From assembly GCF_004000765.1 (NCBI RefSeq), contig NZ_BILW01000005.1:186001-250000 (forward strand): a stretch of 64,000 nt of DNA, read 5' to 3'. Both the position numbers and the translations under genes were made by a program. This DNA comes from Paenibacillus chondroitinus NBRC 15376 (GTDB lineage Bacteria > Bacillota > Bacilli > Paenibacillales > NBRC-103111). Under the pieces are notes generated by a model. That model worked only from the letters and a program-made list of their open reading frames with translations. It was not told the origin of the DNA and did not search any database. Below are positions 9,501 through 17,255 of this stretch, piece after piece. Within the stretch, counting starts at the first letter, position 1. Each line of letters starts with the position of its first letter.

Positions 9501-9633
9501 ATCCAAATGCCGCGGAGCCGCCCACGATTCCTGCTAAAAAGGCAGAAATGAGCGTCCATTTTAACGTAATTCCGATTACTTTAAATGTCGTTCTTACCCA
9601 AGGGCGATTGATTTTGGCGAAAAAATTACGCAT
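6523..9633 (-). CDS. Class A penicillin-binding protein with two C-terminal FN3 domains
   Basis: 1036 aa, bifunctional peptidoglycan glycosyltransferase/transpeptidase of the PBP1A/PonA type, anchored by a TM segment at about 20-45. The GT51 domain shows SIEDKDFNEHHG (catalytic Glu111) and GGSTITQQLARR. The transpeptidase shows S424-TM-K427, S484-Y-N and K618-TG. After a Pro/Asp-rich linker, two fibronectin type III domains lie at about 820-905 and 945-1036. Start ATG 9633 is preceded by AAGGAGG at 12 nt; an in-frame TTG three codons upstream is possible. Upstream extension to 9765 would cross its own promoter. Confidence 0.93.
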   Translation of the reverse strand: MRNFFAKINRPWVRTTFKVIGITLKWTLISAFLAGIVGGSAAFGYVSALVKKDPVRSEEEIRQQMQENAITGFAYFNDDTVIGQLRTEEDRRLAQLDDIPQVLLDAVLSIEDKDFNEHHGIDFRGLYRAVTQKLLNEEVQTGGSTITQQLARRVFLTLDRDDGRKARELLLALRMERLMSKDEILLAYLNKIPYGNGSTGYNLYGIKAAAKGLFDIDDLSKLNVAQAAYLAGLPQSPSQYSAFTSKPEFDEDGFKKAVTRQQLVLKRMLEEKKITNEQYQAALKFDLKGSMPSAAQKAYTTYPYLMIETEQEAAEILLKIQKPDLDPTKNQAAYNEALKGIHTQLLRGGYQIYTTIDKTIYDSMHEISSNDKNFAPNDEKKGIEQVGAIMIDSKSGAIKGMIEGRNFFDEQLNHATQAYRQPGSTMKPIAAYIPALEKGVIQPASIVDDIPIILKDGVKGFHLPENWDHKFHGLMTARKALNQSYNIPAIDIFLNKVGINDAWDFAKKLGITSIQKEDYYAQTGVIGGLSRGTSVRELTGAYASIPNKGQYNETFMIREIKDSNGQTIYSHDQKPTQVYSPQSAYLITDMMKTVISQGTATDLMKKYKSYGKIEISGKTGSTQDDADAWFMGFTPDITVGVWIGYDQPINKLSSKTLQTNHAKDVWALIMNKTIEQKPELFPTKTFAKPDGIVSATVSSLSGKLPSELTTSSNLQVTDIFNKKYVPTEVDNVMVRMKISSYNGLNYIAQDQTPVDFVQEKTVIKRQKSISQLLKEVQDALNKLPEKSRKPIDNYKPTDYDDDAPSETDPRVDDGKEPTAPTNITATKSGETVSITFQPTPNPDIVGYRIYRSDNRGKFQLLGGKVVLAGADSKFVDTIPASSLMGYYVTAVDVAGKESAPSRSAYTDGSSLDSLFVPSDDGTQIPGAPGASTPPTGATEPPNTTSKDSPGAPTGLKAKADGAGIVLTWKANAAKEKVKKYNVYYSNKEKGTYSKLGTVEGGTEFHYYAAAYNGFYKVTAVSDSGESKASASIAYND

Positions 9634-9666
9634 AAGTTCCAATATCCTCCTTACATGAACCCTAAT

Positions 9667-9696
9667 AGTATACCATAATTGCCCTCCCAGCGGTAA
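9667..9696 (-). promoter_or_regulatory. Candidate promoter of the PBP gene
   Basis: On the minus strand TTACCG (9696-9691), 18-bp spacer, TATACT (9672-9667). It sits about 35 bp upstream of the PBP start and back-to-back with the T-box promoter. Confidence 0.45.
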
Positions 9697-9726
9697 TGAT
9701 GTGTCGAAGAAAGGTGGTTGCATCGT

Positions 9727-9756
9727 TTGACAATTGCCGGAAATCTGTGATATAAA
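9727..9756 (+). promoter_or_regulatory. Sigma-A promoter of the tyrS T-box transcript
   Basis: Perfect TTGACA (9727-9732), 18-bp spacer and TATAAA (9751-9756), just before the T-box leader. Confidence 0.8.
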
Positions 9757-9763
9757 TTGTATC

Positions 9764-10058
9764 AAATGCGTAGAGAGATCAGCAGTAGGTAGCTTGTGGA
9801 TGCTTTCAGAGAGCCGGTGGAGGGTGCGAACCGGTACCTGCAGGTTAGTGAATTACGGTCTGGAGCAGTGAATGGGAACCTGCAGCAACAGAAGCTGCAT
9901 TAGTAGTGTTTGCCGATTAAACCCCGTTACAGGTTCTTGAGTGAAAATAGTTAGCCGTACACGGGCGTTGTTCCTATAGATGTACGTAACTGCTGTTTTA
10001 ATTAGGGTGGTACCGCGAGTCAAGTCTTCTCGTCCCTTGTGGATAAGAAGGCTTTTTT
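9764..10058 (+). ncRNA. T-box leader (tyrosine specific) of tyrS
   Basis: A roughly 295-nt leader with the hallmark T-box sequence AGGGTGGTACCGCG at 10004-10017. A UAC (Tyr) triplet at 9854-9856 in GAATTACGG occupies the expected specifier-loop position on the 3' side of stem I. The leader ends with a terminator hairpin, AGTCTTCT.../...AGAAGGCT followed by TTTTTT (10023-10057). Uncharged tRNA-Tyr should pair with the UAC triplet and with UGGU of the T-box bulge to stabilise the antiterminator. The downstream gene, tyrS, fits the specifier. Confidence 0.92.
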
Positions 10059-10090
10059 GTATGCCCACATAACAAAGGAGATGGATGAAC

Positions 10091-11350
10091 ATGTCGATTT
10101 TGAAGGATTTGGAGTTTCGTGGATTGCTTCATCAAATTACAGACCGCGAGGGCTTGGACAAGAAGTTAAGCGAAGAGCGAGTCGTCTTGTATTGCGGGTT
10201 TGATCCGACAGCGGATAGCCTGCACATCGGCAGTTTGCTGCCTATTTTGACATTGCGCCGTTTTCAATTGGCGGGTCACATTCCTCTGGCACTCGTAGGC
10301 GGAGGCACTGGCTTGATTGGAGATCCTAGTGGTAAAGCGAATGAGAGAACCTTGAATGGGCCAGAAACAGTTGAAGCATGGTCCCAAAGCATTAAAGGTC
10401 AGCTATCTAGATTTTTGGACTTTTCATCGGATATCGAAAATAGCGCGGAGCTAGTCAACAACTATGATTGGCTTGGGTCTCTGAATGTGATTGAATTTTT
10501 GCGAGATGTGGGTAAAAACTTCACAGTCAACTACATGCTGGCGAAGGATTCCGTTGACTCCAGGATCACAAAAGGTATTTCTTTTACGGAATTCAGTTAC
10601 ATGATTCTGCAATCCTACGACTTCTTGAAACTGAACGAAACGAAAAACTGTTCCTTGCAGATCGGTGGAAGTGACCAGTGGGGCAATATCACAGCCGGTC
10701 TTGAACTTATTGGCAAAACAACGGAGAGCAGAGCTTACGGCGTAACCTTGCCGCTCGTGACCAAAAGTGACGGACAAAAGTTCGGTAAAACAGAAGGCGG
10801 AGCGATTTGGCTGGATGCAAGCAAAACGTCCCCTTACCAGTTCTACCAGTTCTGGTTGGGTACGGCGGACAACGATGTTATTCGCTTCCTGAAGTATTTC
10901 ACGTTTATCAGCCACGAGGAAATTGAGCAATTGGAAGTCGAGGTCCAAACTCAGCCTGAGAAAAGAGAAGCGCAGAAATTGCTTGCTCGTGAAGTTACGA
11001 AGCTTGTGCACGGGGGAGACGCCCTGGAGAGCGCGCTTAATATTACAGCGGCATTATTCAGTGGCAATATCCAGGAACTATCTCGTACAGAGATCGAGGA
11101 AGCCTTTAAGGATGTTCCGTCTTCGACACTAGAACAAGAGGATATGCCTTTGGTGGATCTGCTTATTGCTGTAGGGGCTGCACCGTCCAAACGCCAAGCT
11201 CGTCAAGATATTGAAAGCGGAGCTGTGACGGTTAACGGGGTCAAAATAACAGAGCTTGATGCGGTTGCCAAGGACCTGGGCAGACTCGGAGAGTCTTACA
11301 TCGTTATTCGCCGCGGCAAAAAGAACTACTATCTGGCGCAGTTTAAATAA
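10091..11350 (+). CDS. tyrS: Tyrosyl-tRNA synthetase
   Basis: 419 aa class I synthetase that charges tRNA-Tyr. Visible motifs are CGFDPTADSLHIGS (HIGH-like signature), GGGTGLIGDPSGK, QIGGSDQWGNI for tyrosine/tRNA recognition and KFGKTEGG (KMSKS-like loop). The C-terminal S4 RNA-binding domain covers about residues 350-419. AAGGAG at 10075-10080 gives a 10-nt spacing to ATG 10091 and only 4 nt to ATG 10085. Expression is controlled by the T-box leader upstream, and a strong terminator follows. Confidence 0.96.
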   Translation: MSILKDLEFRGLLHQITDREGLDKKLSEERVVLYCGFDPTADSLHIGSLLPILTLRRFQLAGHIPLALVGGGTGLIGDPSGKANERTLNGPETVEAWSQSIKGQLSRFLDFSSDIENSAELVNNYDWLGSLNVIEFLRDVGKNFTVNYMLAKDSVDSRITKGISFTEFSYMILQSYDFLKLNETKNCSLQIGGSDQWGNITAGLELIGKTTESRAYGVTLPLVTKSDGQKFGKTEGGAIWLDASKTSPYQFYQFWLGTADNDVIRFLKYFTFISHEEIEQLEVEVQTQPEKREAQKLLAREVTKLVHGGDALESALNITAALFSGNIQELSRTEIEEAFKDVPSSTLEQEDMPLVDLLIAVGAAPSKRQARQDIESGAVTVNGVKITELDAVAKDLGRLGESYIVIRRGKKNYYLAQFK

Positions 11351-11353
11351 AAT

Positions 11354-11386
11354 AAACCCCTTAGGAAATTCCCTAAGGGGTTTGCT
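11354..11386. terminator. Bidirectional terminator between tyrS and rpsD
   Basis: AAACCCCTTAGG pairs with CCTAAGGGGTTT around a short loop; a T-rich tract follows. It can also end rpsD on the minus strand. Confidence 0.85.
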
Positions 11387-11390
11387 TTTA

Positions 11391-11990
11391 TTAACGGCTG
11401 TAGAACTCGACGATTTGTTTCTCGTCAATTTCTTGAGGAAGCTCAGCGCGCTCTGGCAAACGGATGTATTTGCCTTCTACTGCTGCATCGTTGAACTCAA
11501 GGTAAGTTGGCAGGTGGTTACGGTTAGCAAGAGCTTCTTTCACAGCGGAAAGGCCTTTGCTTCTTTCGCGAAGGGCGATAACGTCACCAGTGGATACGAT
11601 GTAAGAAGCGATATCTACTTTTTTGCCATTTACAGTTACGTGACCGTGAGAAACGAGTTGACGCGCTCCTGCACGGGAGTTGGAAAGACCAAGACGGTAA
11701 ACCAAGTTGTCCAAACGGCTCTCAAGCAAGATCATGAAGTTCTCACCGGCGATACCTTTAAGTTTGGAAGCTTTGTCGAACAAGTTGCGGAATTGCTTCT
11801 CGTTCAAGCCGTACATGTGACGAAGTTTTTGTTTTTCATTTAATTGAACGCCGTAGCCGCTCATTTTTTTACGTTGTCCCGGGCCGTGTTGACCTGGAGG
11901 GAATGGGCGTTTCATGTCTTTGCCGTTACCACTTAAAGAGATACCAACGCGGCGGCTTAATTTGAACTTAGGTCCTGTATAACGTGACAT
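11391..11990 (-). CDS. rpsD: 30S ribosomal protein S4
   Basis: 199 aa. Primary 16S rRNA-binding protein that starts 30S assembly. Recognised from [19 protein letters not shown], the [18 protein letters not shown] region and the S4 RNA-binding domain ([27 protein letters not shown]). It lacks the N-terminal Cys cluster, so it is the zinc-free form. As in B. subtilis the gene stands alone, away from the alpha operon, with a long 5' leader. Confidence 0.96.
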   Translation of the reverse strand: MSRYTGPKFKLSRRVGISLSGNGKDMKRPFPPGQHGPGQRKKMSGYGVQLNEKQKLRHMYGLNEKQFRNLFDKASKLKGIAGENFMILLESRLDNLVYRLGLSNSRAGARQLVSHGHVTVNGKKVDIASYIVSTGDVIALRERSKGLSAVKEALANRNHLPTYLEFNDAAVEGKYIRLPERAELPQEIDEKQIVEFYSR

Positions 11991-12186
11991 TTAGGAAAAA
12001 CTCCTTCTTTTTAACAAATAGTTTAGTAGATAGCATCTAGATGTCAGGGTGAAGACAAGTGCCTGGTTTTGCTTACGAATCATAATGTGATTCCCTGACA
12101 AGAGTAGTTCAGCCGCTGTCTTGGCAGGAGCAAAAGCAGTGAGGGTGATCACAAATGGCATTCACCGAAATCATGTTGTTACTCGA
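11991..12186 (-). promoter_or_regulatory. Candidate autoregulatory leader of rpsD
   Basis: About 195 nt between the inferred transcription start and the rpsD start. It contains an 8-bp inverted repeat, TGTCAGGG (12042-12049) and CCCTGACA (12093-12100), able to close a 43-nt structured loop. In Firmicutes rpsD is known to be repressed by S4 binding to its own leader; that this leader does so is inferred from its length and structure. AAGGAG stands 9-14 nt before the ATG. Confidence 0.5.
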
Positions 12187-12192
12187 CTTCTA

Positions 12193-12221
12193 ATTTTATT
12201 AAAAAGCGGGGCAAGTGTCAA
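12193..12221 (-). promoter_or_regulatory. Sigma-A promoter of rpsD
   Basis: On the minus strand a perfect TTGACA (12221-12216), 17-bp spacer and TAAAAT (12198-12193). This is one of the strongest promoters in the window, as expected for a ribosomal protein gene. Confidence 0.8.
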
Positions 12222-12344
12222 GTCTCAATCCGTCAAAACAAATCGAAAATATCGTGCAATACCAGTCGAAAAATAGTATGATAAATGTGGTAACATGTTA
12301 GCCTGGATCAAAAGAACTATATAGTTTGTTAGTGAGGAGAGCCT

Positions 12345-14333
12345 ATGAGTGAACCGCTTCGTAGTATGAAACAACATAGTTCGGCAGAGCACTTCGAAGA
12401 GTTTCTTCGGCAAGGACTTGTTCTTCCTAGCAACTTTTCCTATGGAGAATTCAATACGGATCAAGCGCTGCAAGATGCATTTGAGTATTGGGTTTATCAA
12501 TTTGGACAAGCGATGCTACCGCATCAAACCGCATTGTTGTGCGTAAATAGGGATCTTCGTGTCATTAACGCTTGTTTGAATAACGCCCCGTTTATGGAGG
12601 AATACTCGCAGACAGGAGTGTCTTGGAACTTTGCTGAACGAGAGGAGAATCCTTTAGCCAGATGTTTAGCCATTCCTCGATTACATGTGATGTCTGGCGA
12701 AGAACTGGATGTTTCAAGGCAGAGTTCGATGTATGCTGCCGCTATTCCGGTCCTGGACTCACAAAAACAACCCATTGCCTATCTGGGACTATTCTCCCAT
12801 TTTCTTACAGAGACTAACGGACTTATTCAATTGCTTTACACCTTGTCAATCTCCTTTCATAGCTGTGTACAAAGCATTGAGGATCGTCGCCGATATGACC
12901 ATCTCTTGCTGCAAAATCAGCAAAGAGAGCTTGATTTTAAAAAGCATGACATTTTGTTTGAAGCCTCTAAAAAGCTGCATGCCAAAATTGATGTTGACTC
13001 GGTGCTGACGGAGGCAATTGAATGCATGTACCGCGTGTACCCGCATATTCAAGTCGATCTGCTGCTCTCGCAAGATAACGATTCAACGAATCTGTCCGTT
13101 AAGCCCTTGAATTTTCAAAGTATTGAGAATGACATTTGTACGCGCGCCTTTATGGAAAGCACCGTGGTCTTTGAGCCGACGAAGGGCAGCGAAGGGCCAA
13201 GTACGGGGAAAGTAGCGGCGCCATTATCCGGCAAGCAGGGCGTGTATGGCGTTTTATATATGCAATTTGAGCATGATTTGATTCATGCCACCGATTTGCA
13301 ATTTATTTCAATGCTCGCCGATACGGCAGGTTCGGCATTTGAGAATGCGAAGCTGTATGAGCAGTCGAATGTCATGATTAATGAGCTTCGCTTAATTAAT
13401 GAAATTACCAAGCAACTTAACCAGAGCTTGCGGTTGAATGAAGTTTTCAGCTCGGCTTCCAGTGAGATTTTAAGCATCTTTGGAGCCGATTTTTGCTGCA
13501 TTTTGCAAACGGATCAAGATTCGGACAAATTAATTCTGCAAGCCACGAACCTGCCTGCGTTGTTTCAAGAGACTTTTACGATGGATCAGGGCTTCTCCGG
13601 GCAAATTTGGAGGACGAAAGAAGCTGTTATCATTTCGGATTATCTGGCAACCCATAAGGTGAAGTCTAAATTCATGCAGTTAAGCAACGCCAGATCGCTC
13701 ATCGGATCGCCTATTTTAGTGAACGGCCGTGTAGAGGGTGTCATTCTCGTGGCGCATAACAAGCCGAATTTCTTTTCCTACGATAACTACAAATTATTGC
13801 AAGTGCTTTCCGGGCATATCGGTTTAGCCATGACGAATGCTTCTTTGCATGCGGAAGTGAAACGTATGGTTATCACGGACAATTTAACCGGCCTTTATGC
13901 GCGTCACTATTTGGATGAGCAAGCGAATTTGCTGCAAAAGAAGGATTTCTGCGGTTCGCTAATCGTTGTAGATATCGATAATTTCAAACGCATTAATGAT
14001 ACGCACGGCCATCAAATTGGCGACAAAATATTGATTCAGGTGAGTCAAATTATTAAGACCTGTATTCGCGAGAGCGACATCGCGGCCAGATGGGGCGGTG
14101 AAGAGCTCGCCGTATACCTGCCTCAAGTCGCCAAAGATCAGACGATTCGCATTGCAGAGCGCATACGTACAAGAGTTCTTAAGGAAACCAGTCCGCAAGT
14201 GACTGTTTCCTGCGGGGTATCCGATTGGAACTGGGAAGAGGATAAGATCAGCGTTGAATCCTTGTTCTATCGGGCGGATATGGCGCTGTATCAAGCTAAA
14301 AACAGTGGGCGTAATCAAATTAAAGTCGGCTAG
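12345..14333 (+). CDS. Diguanylate cyclase with tandem GAF domains
   Basis: 662 aa, no TM segment, so a soluble sensor. Residues about 50-170 look like a divergent GAF-like domain; two GAF domains follow at about 205-340 and 355-495. A GGDEF domain occupies about 505-660, with DNLTGLYARHYLDE and the active-site loop ARWGGEEL. The inhibitory I-site RxxD (RESD) lies five residues before GGEEL, so product inhibition is expected. GGEEL instead of the usual GGEEF/GGDEF is a mild deviation. It probably makes c-di-GMP in response to an unknown cytosolic ligand. It has its own terminator. Confidence 0.88.
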   Translation: MSEPLRSMKQHSSAEHFEEFLRQGLVLPSNFSYGEFNTDQALQDAFEYWVYQFGQAMLPHQTALLCVNRDLRVINACLNNAPFMEEYSQTGVSWNFAEREENPLARCLAIPRLHVMSGEELDVSRQSSMYAAAIPVLDSQKQPIAYLGLFSHFLTETNGLIQLLYTLSISFHSCVQSIEDRRRYDHLLLQNQQRELDFKKHDILFEASKKLHAKIDVDSVLTEAIECMYRVYPHIQVDLLLSQDNDSTNLSVKPLNFQSIENDICTRAFMESTVVFEPTKGSEGPSTGKVAAPLSGKQGVYGVLYMQFEHDLIHATDLQFISMLADTAGSAFENAKLYEQSNVMINELRLINEITKQLNQSLRLNEVFSSASSEILSIFGADFCCILQTDQDSDKLILQATNLPALFQETFTMDQGFSGQIWRTKEAVIISDYLATHKVKSKFMQLSNARSLIGSPILVNGRVEGVILVAHNKPNFFSYDNYKLLQVLSGHIGLAMTNASLHAEVKRMVITDNLTGLYARHYLDEQANLLQKKDFCGSLIVVDIDNFKRINDTHGHQIGDKILIQVSQIIKTCIRESDIAARWGGEELAVYLPQVAKDQTIRIAERIRTRVLKETSPQVTVSCGVSDWNWEEDKISVESLFYRADMALYQAKNSGRNQIKVG

Positions 14334-14341
14334 CTTTCCAC

Positions 14342-14378
14342 AAAAACCACTTATCTATAGATAGGTGGTTTTTGCTTT
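14342..14378 (+). terminator. Terminator after the diguanylate cyclase gene
   Basis: AAAAACCACTTATCTAT pairs with ATAGATAGGTGGTTTTT; a T-rich tract follows. Confidence 0.88.
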
Positions 14379-14500
14379 TCATAACGTTGCAAAAAAAGGG
14401 CAGACTAGCTTCAGACACGCATGCTTTTACCCTACTTTTCTCTTCCTGAACTAACGGTAACATGATACAATGGTTTGGTTAAGGGAAGGATGGTCGAAAT

Positions 14501-15184
14501 TTGTCAGTGGCTAACAGAAAGCGGATACTTTCAATTCTACTTATTATCATTTTAGTCGGTTTTTTGGTTTATTTTTTCTTCTTTAACCACATAGGCATTA
14601 AACTTGCTCACAGCAATATGAGGCAGCTGTCTGATCATTTGAATGATCTTGGTTGGCCCGGCAAAATCATCGGCATGGCTTTGATATTTGCTCAAACCTT
14701 TTTTCCGTTTATTCCTTTTGTGCTGGTAGCCGGGACGAATGTTGCGCTTTTTGGGATTAAAGTAGGGTTTTTGGTCAACTATATCATGTCTTGCCTAGGA
14801 GCAATTGCCTCTTTTTATTTTGCTCGTTATTATGGACATGCCTGGGTAGAGAAGAAATTAGAACGATTTCCGCTTGTTACTCAGTTCAGCCGCCGCATGG
14901 AGCAGCGTGGATTTGTCTATGTACTTTTAGGGAGATTGATTCCGATTTTGCCGTCATCGGCAATTAACTTTGCTGCAGGACTCACGCGAGTACGATTCAC
15001 TCAATTTCTTTGGGGCACTGTCATTGGGAAACTTCCCATCGTTTTTTTAGAATCCATGATTGCACACGATTTATTTCATTTTCACAAATATAAAGGAAGA
15101 CTTCTCCTTCTGCTCGGTATCTTTGTCGTCTTAATTCTTGTTGGTAATGGTGTGAAGAAGGTGCTGGCACCCAAATCGAAATAA
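14501..15184 (+). CDS. TVP38/TMEM64 (DedA-like) family membrane protein
   Basis: 227 aa with about five hydrophobic segments (residues 9-28, 50-75, 78-106, 150-165, 195-215). The SNARE-associated/VTT signature appears as FPFIPFVLVAGTNVALFG and GRLIPILPSSAINFAAGL. Family members are membrane proteins implicated in lipid or undecaprenyl-phosphate transport in some DedA relatives, but this branch has no assigned substrate. The TTG start at 14501 follows AAGGGAAGGA by 10 nt; no better ATG exists. Confidence 0.82.
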   Translation: MSVANRKRILSILLIIILVGFLVYFFFFNHIGIKLAHSNMRQLSDHLNDLGWPGKIIGMALIFAQTFFPFIPFVLVAGTNVALFGIKVGFLVNYIMSCLGAIASFYFARYYGHAWVEKKLERFPLVTQFSRRMEQRGFVYVLLGRLIPILPSSAINFAAGLTRVRFTQFLWGTVIGKLPIVFLESMIAHDLFHFHKYKGRLLLLLGIFVVLILVGNGVKKVLAPKSK

Positions 15185-15294
15185 AAGTGTTGGAGAATGC
15201 AGGAAATTTTCTAGTTGCGCTTTGTCACCTATCCAAGTTATCATATAGAAAGCAAGGCGACCAACTCATATGCAAATAAATGGAGGAATGAAAT

Positions 15295-15543
15295 ATGCCA
15301 AGTGCTAATAACGCCGCAATTGTTGAAATTTCACAAACAGCTAATAAATTTAGATCATCCATCGTTCTCCAATATGATAATAAGTATATCGATGTGAAAA
15401 GTATTTTGGGGTTGTTTACAACTCTGCTTAGCTCCAGCAAATATGATTTGCACGTTCACGGTCCAGATGAGCAAGAAGCGAAAGTCGCTATGGCCGAAGT
15501 TTTCGCTAAGCATGATCTAGGGGTTAATGTTGTAGAAGACTAG
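15295..15543 (+). CDS. HPr-like protein lacking the catalytic histidine
   Basis: 82 aa. From residue 8 on it aligns with HPr: SQTANKF corresponds to VQTASKY, VKSILGLFTTL to LKSIMGVMSLG, and GPDEQEAKVAMAEVF to the GADE...A helix. Ser36 matches the HPr kinase site Ser46. The first beta-strand and the His15 loop are absent: a TGA stop lies two codons upstream of the ATG, so no longer start exists. GGAGGA stands 7 nt before the ATG. It cannot carry phosphate for the PTS; like Crh it may only serve as a Ser-phosphorylated regulator, for example of CcpA. That role is inferred. Confidence 0.72.
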   Translation: MPSANNAAIVEISQTANKFRSSIVLQYDNKYIDVKSILGLFTTLLSSSKYDLHVHGPDEQEAKVAMAEVFAKHDLGVNVVED

Positions 15544-15556
15544 AATAATGCCTGAT

Positions 15557-15592
15557 GAAGGTACTCTCAGAATCTCTGAGGGTACCTTCTCT
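15557..15592 (+). terminator. Terminator after the HPr-like gene
   Basis: GAAGGTACTCTCAG pairs with CTGAGGGTACCTTC (one mismatch) around AATCT; a T/C-rich tract follows. Confidence 0.8.
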
Positions 15593-15665
15593 TGTATATT
15601 GGAGCAATTTCGCTTAATATAGATACATATAAGGACGGATGACTATGCGTATAGGGGGAAGTGGA

Positions 15666-15953
15666 ATGTCTTCATCTGATCTGTTGTTGGACATGAATCA
15701 AAAAGCGCTTAATCTTCTTCAAGAAGATGCAGATAAAATCGAAAAGCTGATCGAAGTACAAATGGAAAATTTGACAACACGTCAATGCCCGTTGTACGAA
15801 GAGGTTCTAGATACGCAAATGTACGGTCTGTCTAGAGAAATTGATTTTGCCATTCGTGCGGGACTTATTTCCGAGATGCCAGGCAAGCAAATTCTCAGTA
15901 AGCTTGAACGTAACCTTGCTCAGCTATATGAAGCGCTGAATAACAAAAAGTAA
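15666..15953 (+). CDS. ylaN: YlaN (UPF0358/DUF1507) protein
   Basis: 95 aa. Strong match to B. subtilis Yla[45 protein letters not shown] and the C-terminal [13 protein letters not shown]. YlaN is a small helical dimer reported to antagonise the iron repressor Fur. ATG 15666 is preferred because GGGGGA is 6 nt upstream and the length fits; upstream ATGs at 15639 and 15645 would add 7-9 residues. In B. subtilis ylaN neighbours ftsW, and ftsW is also close here. Confidence 0.9.
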   Translation: MSSSDLLLDMNQKALNLLQEDADKIEKLIEVQMENLTTRQCPLYEEVLDTQMYGLSREIDFAIRAGLISEMPGKQILSKLERNLAQLYEALNNKK

Positions 15954-15978
15954 CCCATCATTCGGGTTACTTTTTTTT
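15945..15978 (+). terminator. Terminator after ylaN
   Basis: AAAAAGTAACCC pairs with GGGTTACTTTTT, followed by an eight-T run. Confidence 0.85.
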
Positions 15979-16009
15979 GTTTAGCGTATGTAGAGGTGAT
16001 ACACGAACG

Positions 16010-17056
16010 TTAGACGAGGAAGAATACGACGCCCAGGATGATGTAGACAAAGAGCAGGAGGAGACCTTCATACCAATTGGTTGAACCATCCTGTGTGATG
16101 GATTTGGTGATGAAGACGGCGACCCCGATGGCGGCGATCTCATAGGTTGTGAAGACGATATTCATTGGCGTGCCGCTCATGAAGAAGCTGACCAACACTA
16201 GCACTGGAGCTACGAATAGCGCAATCTGCAAGGAGCTGCCGATGGCAATTTCAACGGCTGCACCCATTTTATTTTTCATCGCCATCATAACGGCTGCGCT
16301 GTGTTCAGCTGCGTTCCCGATAATCGCTACGAGGAAGGCCCCGACAAAGAGCTCCGAGAATCCGAATTTATGTGTAACCTCCTCCAAGGTGCCAACCAGC
16401 CATTCGCTCGTGAAAGCAACCATGACGGTGGATAGAACGAGGAAGAGAATCGATGTTGTTTTGGACCAAGCAGCCTCGCCGTGCTCAATGGATGCATCGG
16501 AAAGTATGCTTTTGTGGGTAACCATGGAGAACAACAGCCAGAGCAAGTAGGCGACTATGAGTAAAATCGCGACGATCATGCTCATCGTCGAAGTTTCTTT
16601 AGACGTTAATCCTCCCGTAAAAATCGCTGGAATGAAAAGCGCCACGACACCGAGAATCATCAAGGACGAGTTGTGGGAAGCCAGCTTGACGTTAAACGAC
16701 TGCTCTTTGAACTTAAGTCCTCCTGCAAAAATACTAAGCCCGAGCACCAGCAGGAGATTCCCGATGATAGCCCCGGTAAGGCTGGCCTTCACGATATCGT
16801 ACAAGCCGTCCTTCACAAGGAAGATGGCGATGATTAGCTCTGCTGCGTTGCCAAACGTGGCGTTAAGAAATCCACCTACCCGTTCGCCAGCATAATGGGC
16901 CACACTTTCAGTCGCTTTGCCCAGGAATCCGGCGACAAAAATAATCGCGATACAGGCAATGACGAATTGCAGGGTTGTATTCATATGCATGTAGTGTGCA
17001 ATCCCTGTCAATACAAAAGAGATGATTAAACCCGCATAAAACAATTTACCTTTCAA
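16010..17056 (-). CDS. Calcium/proton antiporter (CAX family)
   Basis: 348 aa polytopic membrane protein with about 11 hydrophobic segments. The two CAX alpha repeats are evident: GGFLNATFGNAAELIIAIF (with GNLLLVLGLS) and FLVAIIGNAAEHSAAVMMA (with GSSLQIALFVAP), each with the cation-coordinating Glu. The protein exports Ca2+ in exchange for protons, like B. subtilis YfkE. The start is TTG, preceded by GGAGGG at 6 nt. It is transcribed from its own promoter, divergent from the Asp23 gene. Confidence 0.92.
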   Translation of the reverse strand: MKGKLFYAGLIISFVLTGIAHYMHMNTTLQFVIACIAIIFVAGFLGKATESVAHYAGERVGGFLNATFGNAAELIIAIFLVKDGLYDIVKASLTGAIIGNLLLVLGLSIFAGGLKFKEQSFNVKLASHNSSLMILGVVALFIPAIFTGGLTSKETSTMSMIVAILLIVAYLLWLLFSMVTHKSILSDASIEHGEAAWSKTTSILFLVLSTVMVAFTSEWLVGTLEEVTHKFGFSELFVGAFLVAIIGNAAEHSAAVMMAMKNKMGAAVEIAIGSSLQIALFVAPVLVLVSFFMSGTPMNIVFTTYEIAAIGVAVFITKSITQDGSTNWYEGLLLLFVYIILGVVFFLV

Positions 17057-17104
17057 TGTACACCCTCCGACCCTTGAAATATTGGAACTTTTTTACTTCT
17101 TTTT

Positions 17105-17133
17105 ACTATACCCACTTTGCCTGATAAAGTAAA
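17105..17133 (-). promoter_or_regulatory. Promoter of the Ca2+/H+ antiporter gene
   Basis: On the minus strand TTTACT (17133-17128), 17-bp spacer, TATAGT (17110-17105), about 50 bp upstream of the start codon. Confidence 0.55.
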
Positions 17134-17159
17134 TTCGATTTGGACATTTGCGGCAGTTC

Positions 17160-17188
17160 TTGCTTTCATCTATTGAACTTATTACAAT
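17160..17188 (+). promoter_or_regulatory. Promoter of the Asp23-family gene
   Basis: TTGCTT (17160-17165), 17-bp spacer, TACAAT (17183-17188). Confidence 0.5.
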
Positions 17189-17255
17189 AGATTTATACCA
17201 GAGTGGAGAAGTTTGGCATTCCATTCAAAGAACCCTATATTAGGAGTTGATCCAT

